This document shows, piece after piece, positions 7,585 through 14,185 of a stretch of 14,557 bases of DNA. The position numbers and the translations under genes were made by a program. The stretch is from assembly GCA_026389055.1 (NCBI GenBank), contig JAPLIO010000190.1:1-14557 (forward strand). The letters are read 5' to 3'. Numbering within the stretch: position 1 is the stretch's first letter; every line of letters starts with the position of its first letter. The notes under the pieces were generated by a model that had not been told where the DNA came from, searched no databases, and worked only from the letters and a program-made list of their open reading frames with translations. The stretch is from Candidatus Melainabacteria bacterium. GTDB lineage: Bacteria; Cyanobacteriota; Vampirovibrionia; Vampirovibrionales; JAJTHC01.

Positions 7585-8874
7585 TTATACTTGTTTCAAA
7601 AGACGAGATTGCAATTGCTTAGTGAAAGACCGACTAATCCACAAGCAAAACCCGCCAATACCAAAAATACCAATCAATAGGGCGATACCTAAGTAAACCC
7701 ATGCCGAAACAAGGTTTAACGCAAAATCCATCAAGAATAACTTGACGAAGGCTATCATCAACACGTTAATCAAGGCGACAGGCAGTAAAAATTTCCAGCT
7801 AAAACCCATCAATTCATCTGGCTTTAACCGAGGCAACGTACCCCGAATAAGCATCGCCATATAAACGAATACATAGGTTTTACTCAACATCCACAATAGC
7901 ATTTCTGCTTGAGGAATGAGCTGGGCTAGCTGATGAACACCCAACGTGTTTGCAAGCCAAACGTTGAACCCTGTTTGTTCAACAATTAGCCCACCAAAGG
8001 GGGAATAATAACCACCAAAGAAGACAGCGGCACAAATGGCACTAATAATAAACAAGCCTGCATATTCCGCCAAGAAAAACGTGGCAAACTTCATGCCTGA
8101 ATATTCCGTGTTATACCCACCAACCAATTCGCTTTCCGCTTCAGGCAAATCAAACGGTACCCTATTAACTTCTGCCAACGAAGCCGTGTAGAAAATTAAA
8201 AAGCTAACAGGAGCCAAGAAAATCCCGAACCAGTGTAGTAACCCACCCCGTTGGGCTTCGATAATTTTGCTTAAATCCATTGTACCTGTTAATAGCACCA
8301 CACCCAAAAGGCTTAACACTAGGGGGATTTCGTAACTAATAGCTTGTGCCGCACTCCGCATACCACCCAACAATGAAAATTTGTTGTTGGATGCCCAACC
8401 CGCTAACACAACGCCAATAACCGAAATGGAAGACAAAGCAAAAAGAGCTAGCAAGCCAACAGGCAAGCTAACACCAATGAGTGTACTAGAAAATGGCACT
8501 AAGGTAAACATAACAAACACAGGAAACAAGAAGATAGCAGGTGCCAAGGTAAACAAGAATTTATCTTGGGCATCATTCATAATATCTTCTTTAAACAGCA
8601 ATTTAACGCCATCGGCAATGGTTTGTAACGCCCCTAGAGGACCTACACGGTTGGGACCTTTTCGTTGGGTAAACCACGAAAGCACTTTACGTTCCATTAA
8701 AACCATAACAATAGCGGCCAACTGCCCCATCAAGGCAGCAATACCAAACACAATTAACCCAACAGTAAAAGCAGGAACGGCATCTGGCAAGGTTAGCCAC
8801 CAATCCCAAAGCATTTGGGGTAGTTTCGGCAAAATGTCTGCAATAGACGTTATCCAAGAAGTTGTACTCATCAT
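7585..8874 (-). CDS. nuoH: NADH-quinone oxidoreductase subunit H (NuoH/NdhA), quinone-site membrane subunit
   Basis: This membrane subunit (429 residues) forms the quinone tunnel entrance with NuoB and NuoD. Family signatures are present: ERKVLSWFTQRKGPNRVGPL at 61-80, DGVKLLFKED at 88-97, FDLPEAESELVGGYNTEYSG at 241-260, and RGTLPRLKPDELM at 344-356. It is longer than the typical 325-370 residues. The extra length is at the N-terminus (about 30 residues before the first helix) and in an extra C-terminal helix near 391-413 followed by a basic tail. The start is a double ATG (8874-8869) with AAGG eleven bases upstream. It is separated from nuoD by 80 bases that hold a terminator-like hairpin. 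nuoG, often placed between nuoF and nuoH in other bacteria, is absent. Confidence 0.96.
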   Translation of the reverse strand: MMSTTSWITSIADILPKLPQMLWDWWLTLPDAVPAFTVGLIVFGIAALMGQLAAIVMVLMERKVLSWFTQRKGPNRVGPLGALQTIADGVKLLFKEDIMNDAQDKFLFTLAPAIFLFPVFVMFTLVPFSSTLIGVSLPVGLLALFALSSISVIGVVLAGWASNNKFSLLGGMRSAAQAISYEIPLVLSLLGVVLLTGTMDLSKIIEAQRGGLLHWFGIFLAPVSFLIFYTASLAEVNRVPFDLPEAESELVGGYNTEYSGMKFATFFLAEYAGLFIISAICAAVFFGGYYSPFGGLIVEQTGFNVWLANTLGVHQLAQLIPQAEMLLWMLSKTYVFVYMAMLIRGTLPRLKPDELMGFSWKFLLPVALINVLMIAFVKLFLMDFALNLVSAWVYLGIALLIGIFGIGGFCLWISRSFTKQLQSRLLKQV

Positions 8875-8921
8875 ATCGTATTAAACCTTGTTCCAGTAAA
8901 AGGGAAACATTCTAATTCTAC

Positions 8922-8963
8922 AAAAAAAAGACCGTTACTAAAGCCGACTGCTTTCTAGCGGTC
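8922..8963 (-). terminator. Terminator-like hairpin with U8 between nuoD and nuoH
   Basis: On the minus strand, GACCG (8963-8959, inside the last nuoD codons) can pair with CGGTC (8934-8930). An inner stem AAAGC (8954-8950) with GCTTT (8944-8940) closes a five-base loop. The outer arm is followed at once by eight T (8929-8922). The two stems are separated by an unpaired interior loop, so stability is moderate. The arrangement of stem plus immediate U tract is that of an intrinsic terminator. It would attenuate transcription into nuoH-N. Confidence 0.55.
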
Positions 8964-10238
8964 TACTTCGGGCATAATCACATCTAAGCTACCAAAAATA
9001 GCCATTAAATCTGAATACATATGCCCTTTCATTAAGGCTGGCAAGCAAGAAAGATTGGAGAACGAAGCACCCCGCCATTTTACCCTAGCGGCCTTTGGCG
9101 TGCCATCGGTTACCATATAGCAGCCTAAAACACCTCGGGGCGATTCCACAAACACGCTGGCTTCACCTGCGGGGGGCTTATACGTTAGCAAGTTAATTTT
9201 CTTACCAAACATATCCCAATCCGAATTCCAAGCAGGTACTTCAATGGTGGGGTCTTTTTTCTTAGCTTTGGTGGCTTCATCCACTTTGGCTTTAAGAAGC
9301 CCTAATTCGCCCCCATCACCACCAGGGATGTTATCAATACACTGGCGAATAATCTTGAGCGATTCCCGCATTTCCTGCACACGCACCACATATCTAGCAT
9401 AGGTATCAGCTTCAGTGGCAACAGGTACTTCAAATTCTACTTCGTTGTAGCAGGAATAAGGGTTGGTCTTCCGTAAATCCGCCGCATAACCAGCCGCACG
9501 CAACGCTGGCCCTGTTACACCAAATTGCAAGCAAGTTTCTTTGGTTAAAATGCCCTGCCCAATGGTTCTGTCTAATACAATCGGGTTTTTTGTGGCGACG
9601 GCTTCGTATTCATCTAGCCGACGAGGAAAATCGTCGATAAACTTCCGCACTTCATTCAACCAGCCCGAAGGTAAATCCGCATTAACACCACCAAAACGGT
9701 AGTAGTTATACATCATTCTAGCCCCTGTTAATTTTTCAAACAAGGTGAATACTTCTTCACGGTCTCTGAAAGCCCAAAAGAAGGGGGTAGAAGCCCCTAA
9801 ATCCAACAAAAACGTACCAAACCACAATAAGTGCGATGTAATACGATTCAATTCCAAGGTAATCATCCGAATGTATTCAACGCGTTTAGGCACGCCTAAA
9901 CCCGCAATTTTTTCAACGCAATTAACAAACGCCAAATGGTCGTAAAATGAGGAGAGATATTCTACACGGTCAATGGTGGGTTGATACTGAAACAAAGAGC
10001 GACTTTCCGCCATTTTTTCTTTAGAGCGGTGCAAATAGCCAATTACAGGCTCCATATCTTTGACAACTTCACCATTTAAGGTGGTAATAAGCCGTAAAAC
10101 ACCGTGCGTTGAAGGGTGCTGAGGCCCAATGTTTACAACTAAATCATTGGTATCAAAGCCTTTTTCAACAGAAACACCTTGCATGGGCTTTACATCAGGC
10201 GGAGTAAGGGTGGAGGAGGGGGTAGACATCATCATCAT
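8955..10238 (-). CDS. nuoD: NADH-quinone oxidoreductase subunit D (NuoD/NdhH), 49-kDa quinone-site subunit
   Basis: This peripheral subunit (427 residues) builds the quinone-reduction site with NuoB. It has GPQHPSTHGVLRL at 38-50, including the quinone-site His45, then GYLHRSKEKMAE at 67-78 and the C-terminal GSLDVIMPEVDR. Where nearly all homologues have Pro-Tyr-x-x-Arg near position 88, this protein has Pro87-Thr88-Ile-Asp-Arg91, so the usual quinone-contacting tyrosine appears to be Thr. A charged, Lys-rich insert near 311-347 adds to the length. The start is four tandem ATGs (10238-10227), one base after the nuoC stop. A separate NuoC and NuoD is the common arrangement outside Enterobacteria. 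The region past position 20 matches the family throughout. Confidence 0.97.
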   Translation of the reverse strand: MMMMSTPSSTLTPPDVKPMQGVSVEKGFDTNDLVVNIGPQHPSTHGVLRLITTLNGEVVKDMEPVIGYLHRSKEKMAESRSLFQYQPTIDRVEYLSSFYDHLAFVNCVEKIAGLGVPKRVEYIRMITLELNRITSHLLWFGTFLLDLGASTPFFWAFRDREEVFTLFEKLTGARMMYNYYRFGGVNADLPSGWLNEVRKFIDDFPRRLDEYEAVATKNPIVLDRTIGQGILTKETCLQFGVTGPALRAAGYAADLRKTNPYSCYNEVEFEVPVATEADTYARYVVRVQEMRESLKIIRQCIDNIPGGDGGELGLLKAKVDEATKAKKKDPTIEVPAWNSDWDMFGKKINLLTYKPPAGEASVFVESPRGVLGCYMVTDGTPKAARVKWRGASFSNLSCLPALMKGHMYSDLMAIFGSLDVIMPEVDR

Positions 10239-10239
10239 A

Positions 10240-10782
10240 TTAGCGGTTATTCCATACCAAACGAGGGTCTTCTTGTTTATAATCTTTCCGCAACGGGAAG
10301 CCTTCCCAATAGGTAGGCATCAAAATACGGCGTAAATCTGGGTGGCCTTGGTACACAATGCCATATAAGTCAAAAGCCTCCCGCTCATGCCAATCAACAG
10401 CAGGCCAAACGGCAAACAAACTAGGGGCTTCATCTTTTTCGTTAGCAGCAATTTTAATAATTAAAAACTGGCTAGATAAAATAGATTGCACATGGTACAC
10501 GCTTTCCCGATGCGTCAATAAATCAACGCCAGCAACAGAAAGCAGTAAATCCATGGGCGAATCGGGGTGGTGCTTCAACGCTTCAGCAGCAGGTAACGCA
10601 TTTTCAGCTGTTAGCCGAATTTGCTCCATGCCTGTAGCATCAGAACCTAAATTTTCAACGGCAATACCCTTCGATGCTAAATAGGCACCAAAAAAACCAG
10701 CAGGTACTGCTTGCGGAACCGCTACTTCAGGCGTAGAAGCCGAGGAAGCAGGAGAAGAAGAAGGGTTATTTTCTGCGTTCAT
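10240..10782 (-). CDS. nuoC: NADH-quinone oxidoreductase subunit C (NuoC/NdhJ), 30-kDa subunit
   Basis: This peripheral-arm scaffold subunit (180 residues) binds NuoD. The family signature runs through residues 132-153 (EREAFDLYGIVYQGHPDLRR), followed by ILMPTYWEGFPLRKDY at 153-168, which resembles cyanobacterial NdhJ. The first 28 residues are a low-complexity Ser/Pro/Ala segment unlikely to be structured. The start codon lies inside the end of nuoB (17-base overlap), so translation is probably coupled. The ATG at 10782 is the only reasonable start. It has no close Shine-Dalgarno (AGAGG is 17 bases away), which fits coupling. Confidence 0.95.
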   Translation of the reverse strand: MNAENNPSSSPASSASTPEVAVPQAVPAGFFGAYLASKGIAVENLGSDATGMEQIRLTAENALPAAEALKHHPDSPMDLLLSVAGVDLLTHRESVYHVQSILSSQFLIIKIAANEKDEAPSLFAVWPAVDWHEREAFDLYGIVYQGHPDLRRILMPTYWEGFPLRKDYKQEDPRLVWNNR

Positions 10783-11467
10783 GGCGATATTTAATATTTC
10801 CTCTTACTAAGCCTAATTCGCCACGGTCTTTCATGGCTACAACATCATATGCTTCGGTTTGAATGCCCCACCGAATAAAATCTTCTTCCGTTTGATTTTC
10901 CAACGGAATCAAGCAATCATTTTCGTCAATGCGAACTTTCGCCCGATGCTTGTGAAATCTGGCACGTCTATCTCGTAACGATTCTGTTCTCATTTTCTTT
11001 TGCAGTTGAATAATAGCATCCAACAACGCTTCTGGCCTAGGCGGACACCCTGGCACATACACATCAACAGGAATTAATCTATCCACGCCACGCACCACGG
11101 AATAGGAATCGTTTTCGTACATACCACCTGTAACCGTGCAAGCACCCATGGCAATCACATATTTGGGTTCTGCCATTTGTTCGTATAACCGAACCAAGGC
11201 GGGTGCCATTTTATAGGTAATCGTACCAGCCGTGATGATTAAATCTGCTTGACGAGGGGTTGCCCGAAAGGCTTCTGACCCAAACCGAGCAATATCAAAC
11301 TTCGGTGCCGAAGCAGACATCATTTCAATACCACAACACGAAGTGGCAAACGTCATAGGCCAAACAGAATTGCTTCTGGCCCAGTTGTAGATTTTATCTA
11401 AAGAAGTAACAATAATGCCACTGCTTTCGAGCAAATCTTGCAGAGATTCTAGTAAAATATTGGACAT
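10766..11467 (-). CDS. nuoB: NADH-quinone oxidoreductase subunit B (NuoB/NdhK), cluster N2 subunit
   Basis: This subunit (233 residues from 11467) carries the [4Fe-4S] cluster N2 that reduces quinone. The four ligands are Cys44 and Cys45 in ATSCCGIEMM, Cys110 in AMGACTVTGGMY and Cys141 in VPGCPPRPEALLDAI. RATPRQADLIITAGTIT and PALVRLYEQM are very like cyanobacterial NdhK. About 75 basic and charged residues follow the conserved core, longer than in many bacteria. The start is uncertain: ATG at 11467 or an in-frame GTG at 11488 (seven residues more). Neither has a well-placed Shine-Dalgarno (AAGG sits 14 bases before the ATG). It follows nuoA by 90 bases and overlaps nuoC. Confidence 0.96.
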   Translation of the reverse strand: MSNILLESLQDLLESSGIIVTSLDKIYNWARSNSVWPMTFATSCCGIEMMSASAPKFDIARFGSEAFRATPRQADLIITAGTITYKMAPALVRLYEQMAEPKYVIAMGACTVTGGMYENDSYSVVRGVDRLIPVDVYVPGCPPRPEALLDAIIQLQKKMRTESLRDRRARFHKHRAKVRIDENDCLIPLENQTEEDFIRWGIQTEAYDVVAMKDRGELGLVRGNIKYRHERRK

Positions 11468-11557
11468 AGCGTTCAGCAATACCTTCACTATTTAAACGAT
11501 GTACAAGGTGGAAAACCACGCCATACGGGGAATAAAAACTTTAAAACACTTAACGGC

Positions 11558-11917
11558 TTATTGCCAACGTAACGCACCTTTACGCCACGCATAAACTAAG
11601 CCTAAACCTAGAATAGCAATAAATAGCACCATTTCAACCAAGGCAAGCACGCCTAGCTGACCAAACGCCATTGCCCAAGGGTACAGAAACACGGTTTCAA
11701 TATCAAACAAAATAAACAACAGGGCGTATAAGTAGAACTTCACATCAAACCGAATTTTAGCGTCGCCATAAGCCAACATCCCGCATTCGTAGGGGCTGTT
11801 TTTCATTTCGCTAGGGCTTTGGTATTGCACTAGTTGCGAAACAACAAACAACAGAAACGGGAAGAGTGCGGCAAACAGTAACACCACAAACAGAACGGGG
11901 TATCCAGTTAAAATCAT
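11558..11917 (-). CDS. nuoA: NADH-quinone oxidoreductase subunit A (NuoA/NdhC)
   Basis: This three-helix subunit (119 residues) wraps around NuoH near the quinone tunnel. It has the conserved loop SPYECGMLAYGDAKIRFDVK (41-60, Cys45) and FDIETVFLYPWA at 71-82 with Asp72 and Glu74. The end, LVYAWRKGALRW, is nearly the same as that of cyanobacterial NdhC as I remember it. It is the first gene of the operon. No strong Shine-Dalgarno precedes the ATG at 11917 (a GAAAG is present further up). A TACAAT -10 box lies about 70 bases upstream. Confidence 0.96.
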   Translation of the reverse strand: MILTGYPVLFVVLLFAALFPFLLFVVSQLVQYQSPSEMKNSPYECGMLAYGDAKIRFDVKFYLYALLFILFDIETVFLYPWAMAFGQLGVLALVEMVLFIAILGLGLVYAWRKGALRWQ

Positions 11918-11983
11918 AACAATCAGGTAAACTTTCTTTTAGGTTCACGCCTTGGTGCAAGCGACCATCACAACTGTTAAACT

Positions 11984-11991
11984 ATTGTATC
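11984..11991 (-). promoter_or_regulatory. nuoA: Probable nuo operon promoter, extended -10 upstream of nuoA
   Basis: The minus strand reads TGATACAAT, a TACAAT -10 box at 11989-11984 preceded by the TGn extension that supports sigma-70 type promoters with weak -35 boxes. No recognisable -35 is found 16-18 bases upstream. Transcription would start near 11977, giving a leader of about 60 bases before the nuoA ATG. Position at the head of the operon supports it. Confidence 0.45.
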
Positions 11992-12076
11992 ACAAAGCTT
12001 CATAAAACGTTACTTAGCATACCATAGACGAGAACAAAAAAACAAACCTTCCTTTTTTAACGAACCAATCTATAAC

Positions 12077-12156
12077 AAAAAGAGGAAACCCGCCTCAACA
12101 AAAAAGAGGACTCCTCCATAACAAACTATACTGACAAAGAAGAGTGAAAAAGAGGA
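12077..12156. repeat. Three direct copies of AAAAAGAGGA in the TPR gene leader
   Basis: The 10-mer AAAAAGAGGA occurs without mismatch at 12077-12086, 12101-12110 and 12147-12156, with start-to-start distances of 24 and 46 bases. A partial copy (AAGAAGAGTGA) lies between the second and third. The last copy overlaps the AGGAGG ribosome-site-like sequence. The CTCCTC at 12111-12116 could pair with GAGGAG of the last copy and hide it. Regulator binding sites or simple purine-rich sequence are both possible. Confidence 0.5.
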
Positions 12157-12170
12157 GGGCTATTAACGCA

Positions 12171-12233
12171 GTGCTAAGCGAGCGTTCTGCTCCTATCAAA
12201 CACCCTTTTAACTATGCCATGCCATGCCTATAG
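12171..12233 (+). promoter_or_regulatory. Possible upstream reading frame overlapping the TPR start
   Basis: A GTG at 12171 opens a 20-codon frame that ends at TAG 12231-12233, inside the TPR gene. It lies 12 bases after AGGAGG (12153-12158), the only good Shine-Dalgarno in the region, whereas the TPR ATG at 12214 has none. Ribosomes starting here would reach the TPR ATG before terminating, so the frame may couple or limit TPR translation. It may also be the true start of the TPR gene disrupted by a length change. I cannot tell these apart from sequence alone. Confidence 0.3.
12214..12228 (+). repeat. Triple ATGCC repeat at the TPR start codon
   Basis: The 5-bp unit ATGCC occurs three times in tandem exactly at the start of the TPR reading frame, placing an ATG in each of the three frames. 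Only the first is open through the gene; the second and third meet stops after 4 and 15 codons. Gain of one unit would put the GTG at 12171 in frame with the TPR gene. Confidence 0.8.
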
Positions 12234-14175
12234 CGTACCCACCAACCCAACAGGCAACGCCCTACCTCTAACCCAAATACCAGCCATCGACCAACAATTG
12301 CCTGCCCTCCTAACCGACGGCGATGGCAAGCAAGCCGAATCATTACTGGAATACGTTGCCACTGCCTACCCCAATAACTGGCAAGCCGTTGTTGGGCTAG
12401 CCCACATTGCGGAAAAACGCCAAGCTTTTGGGTCTGCTAACACGTTATTACAACAAGCCAATACCATTAGCCCGAAAAATGCCACCATTCTAGGGGCTTT
12501 AGGGCATCTGCACACGGTATGGAGCCAGCAACCCCCAACCATTACCAGCCCCCCACCCGAAAACGCTAAACAACAAGCGAAAACCTACCTAGCCCAAGCC
12601 GCCACATTAAACCCTACCGATACCACCATTCTTACCTACCAAGCAGAATACGCCTTAGTGGTAGAACAAGATACCGTTTCCGCCGAACGCTTTTTACGCA
12701 TCGCCCTTAATAACGACGCCAATAATGTGGAAGCAATCACCCAAGCTAGCCTGCTATACCTGCAACTAGGGCAAGTTCACAATGCCAAACACTTATTATT
12801 GAGAGCTTACGATTTAGCCCCGAAAAACGTTGCCGTACTAGATGGCATGGCAACGCTAATGCACCAAATAGACCGCCCGATGGAAGCGATAGACTTCGCC
12901 AAAAAAGCCGAATTGGTAGATTTTGGGCAAAGCCCAGCCCGCCTAAAACTACTAGCCAAACAGTACGATAAAGTGGGCGACCCTCAACAAGCCAACACCT
13001 ACTATCAACAATTGAAAACCCTTTACCCCAAAGACCCTGCCATTGCCTTAAAGCTCGCATCGCTTTCAGACCAATTAGCCCCCAACACGGCGGAAACGAG
13101 GGTAGCGTATGAAAAAGCCGTTGAATTAAACCCTGCTTTATTGGCAGATTGGGCAACCCAAGCCCATCAACTACTGGTGGATGAACAACTGGATGAAGCC
13201 AAAGCTATGCTTTACCGTGTGCTCAAACTAAACCCCACCCACGAAGAGGCTTTGCAGGATTTAACTACCTTGCACTATCGCAGAATATTGCGGTCTGCTG
13301 CGGTTAGCACGAAGGAACAAGCCGTGATGATGGGTTTGTTGGAATCTAATTTTTACAACCAAAAGCTAGCCCTTAACACGGAAACGGGCATCATCAAACA
13401 ACCGACTGATACCAATGTGCTGAAGCTTTCCGCCTTAAAAGCCACCATTATTGCCCAAAACGGGGTTATTCTACCTGCAGTTGAAACCCGCTTAAAGGCA
13501 CTGCAATCCGCCAGTGGGCAATCTGCTTGGGTGCAATCGGAAATTTCGTTTTTATTGGGAGATTTTGCGGATGCTCAACAGCGGATAAGCTCTCCGCAAG
13601 CCCTTCAATCCCTTTCCGCTCAACGGCTTTCCCACATAGCTGACCGTTGGGTGCTGATGGGCAACATTCAAGGGGCATACACCCTTTACCAAGTGGCGTA
13701 TGCGAAAACGCCCTTGCCTGCTATTGCGGAACGTCTGCAGAAGACGCAACCGCTGGCGATGCAGGGCGATGTTGCCGTTACCCATGCCCAACAAGCATTG
13801 GCAGGGGTAAATGGCAAGAAAATGCTAAAGGCTACCATTACGCAAATTAACCCTGCCTTTATTGAGGCGAAAACCTTGTTGCAACAGGCGGTGTTAATTG
13901 CCCCCAAAGATGCACGGCTTTACTGGTATTTAGGGCGATTGTTTGAGGTGGAACAGCAGTGGAGCTGGGCTTACCAGTACCAGCAACAGGCAATTAAGCT
14001 GAACCCTGCCGTTTATAACACCGAAGCTATTTTGCTCAATCAAGCCAAACTGCTAGAAAAGGCGATGAAAGGTGGCTTTAAACCACCGCTTCAACCGCCT
14101 GCGAAGTTGCCCAAGCCCCCCAAAAGCATCCCGAACCTAGAGCCTGCTTTCACGCCAATTGAGCGTCGGGGTTAG
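12214..14175 (+). CDS. TPR-repeat protein of unknown function
   Basis: A 653-residue protein made largely of helical tetratricopeptide-type repeats, diverging from the nuo operon. Repeat units with the Ala/Leu-rich helix pairs and a closing Asn/Ala-Pro occur around 41-88, 120-134, 185-204, 257-273, 292-307, 325-341 and near the C-terminus (LLQQAVLIAPKDARLYWYLG and the following QQAIKLNPAVYN). The last 34 residues form a Pro/Lys-rich tail (KPPLQPPAKLPKPP). No enzymatic motif is visible. TPR arrays usually scaffold protein complexes, so a binding role is likely, with unknown partner. The ATG at 12214 is the only standard start after an in-frame TAA at 12175. The twelve codons between encode a hydrophobic stretch resembling a signal sequence, and no ribosome site precedes the ATG, so the N-terminus is doubtful. 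Its stop is ten bases from that of the convergent gene. Confidence 0.85.
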   Translation: MPCHAYSVPTNPTGNALPLTQIPAIDQQLPALLTDGDGKQAESLLEYVATAYPNNWQAVVGLAHIAEKRQAFGSANTLLQQANTISPKNATILGALGHLHTVWSQQPPTITSPPPENAKQQAKTYLAQAATLNPTDTTILTYQAEYALVVEQDTVSAERFLRIALNNDANNVEAITQASLLYLQLGQVHNAKHLLLRAYDLAPKNVAVLDGMATLMHQIDRPMEAIDFAKKAELVDFGQSPARLKLLAKQYDKVGDPQQANTYYQQLKTLYPKDPAIALKLASLSDQLAPNTAETRVAYEKAVELNPALLADWATQAHQLLVDEQLDEAKAMLYRVLKLNPTHEEALQDLTTLHYRRILRSAAVSTKEQAVMMGLLESNFYNQKLALNTETGIIKQPTDTNVLKLSALKATIIAQNGVILPAVETRLKALQSASGQSAWVQSEISFLLGDFADAQQRISSPQALQSLSAQRLSHIADRWVLMGNIQGAYTLYQVAYAKTPLPAIAERLQKTQPLAMQGDVAVTHAQQALAGVNGKKMLKATITQINPAFIEAKTLLQQAVLIAPKDARLYWYLGRLFEVEQQWSWAYQYQQQAIKLNPAVYNTEAILLNQAKLLEKAMKGGFKPPLQPPAKLPKPPKSIPNLEPAFTPIERRG

Positions 14176-14185
14176 ACCTTGAAAG

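Larger units (their letters stand above)
11918..12213. other. Divergent intergenic region between nuoA and the TPR gene
   Basis: This 296-base, AT-rich region separates the diverging nuoA and TPR genes and should contain both promoters. Toward nuoA there is an extended -10 (11984-11991). Toward the TPR gene there are three perfect copies of AAAAAGAGGA (12077, 12101, 12147), a GAGGACTCCTC palindrome (12106-12116), a TATACT box (12127-12132) without a -35, and an AGGAGG at 12153-12158. I see no RNA gene or protein here apart from a possible 20-codon upstream frame at 12171. Confidence 0.7.

Noticed and set aside
8381..8884. 167-codon plus-strand frame opposite nuoH
   Set aside because: It is the antisense shadow of a clearly conserved gene; its composition mirrors the complementary codons of nuoH.
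11508..11519. Small GTGG/CCAC hairpin between nuoA and nuoB
   Set aside because: Only four base pairs and no U tract; not distinguishable from chance.
12127..12132. TATACT as the TPR gene -10 box
   Set aside because: No -35 or TGn extension at the right distance, and AT-rich DNA gives such hexamers by chance; mentioned only as part of the intergenic region.
12746..13156. 136-codon minus-strand frame opposite the TPR gene
   Set aside because: The plus-strand frame is continuous with periodic TPR features, so this is a shadow.
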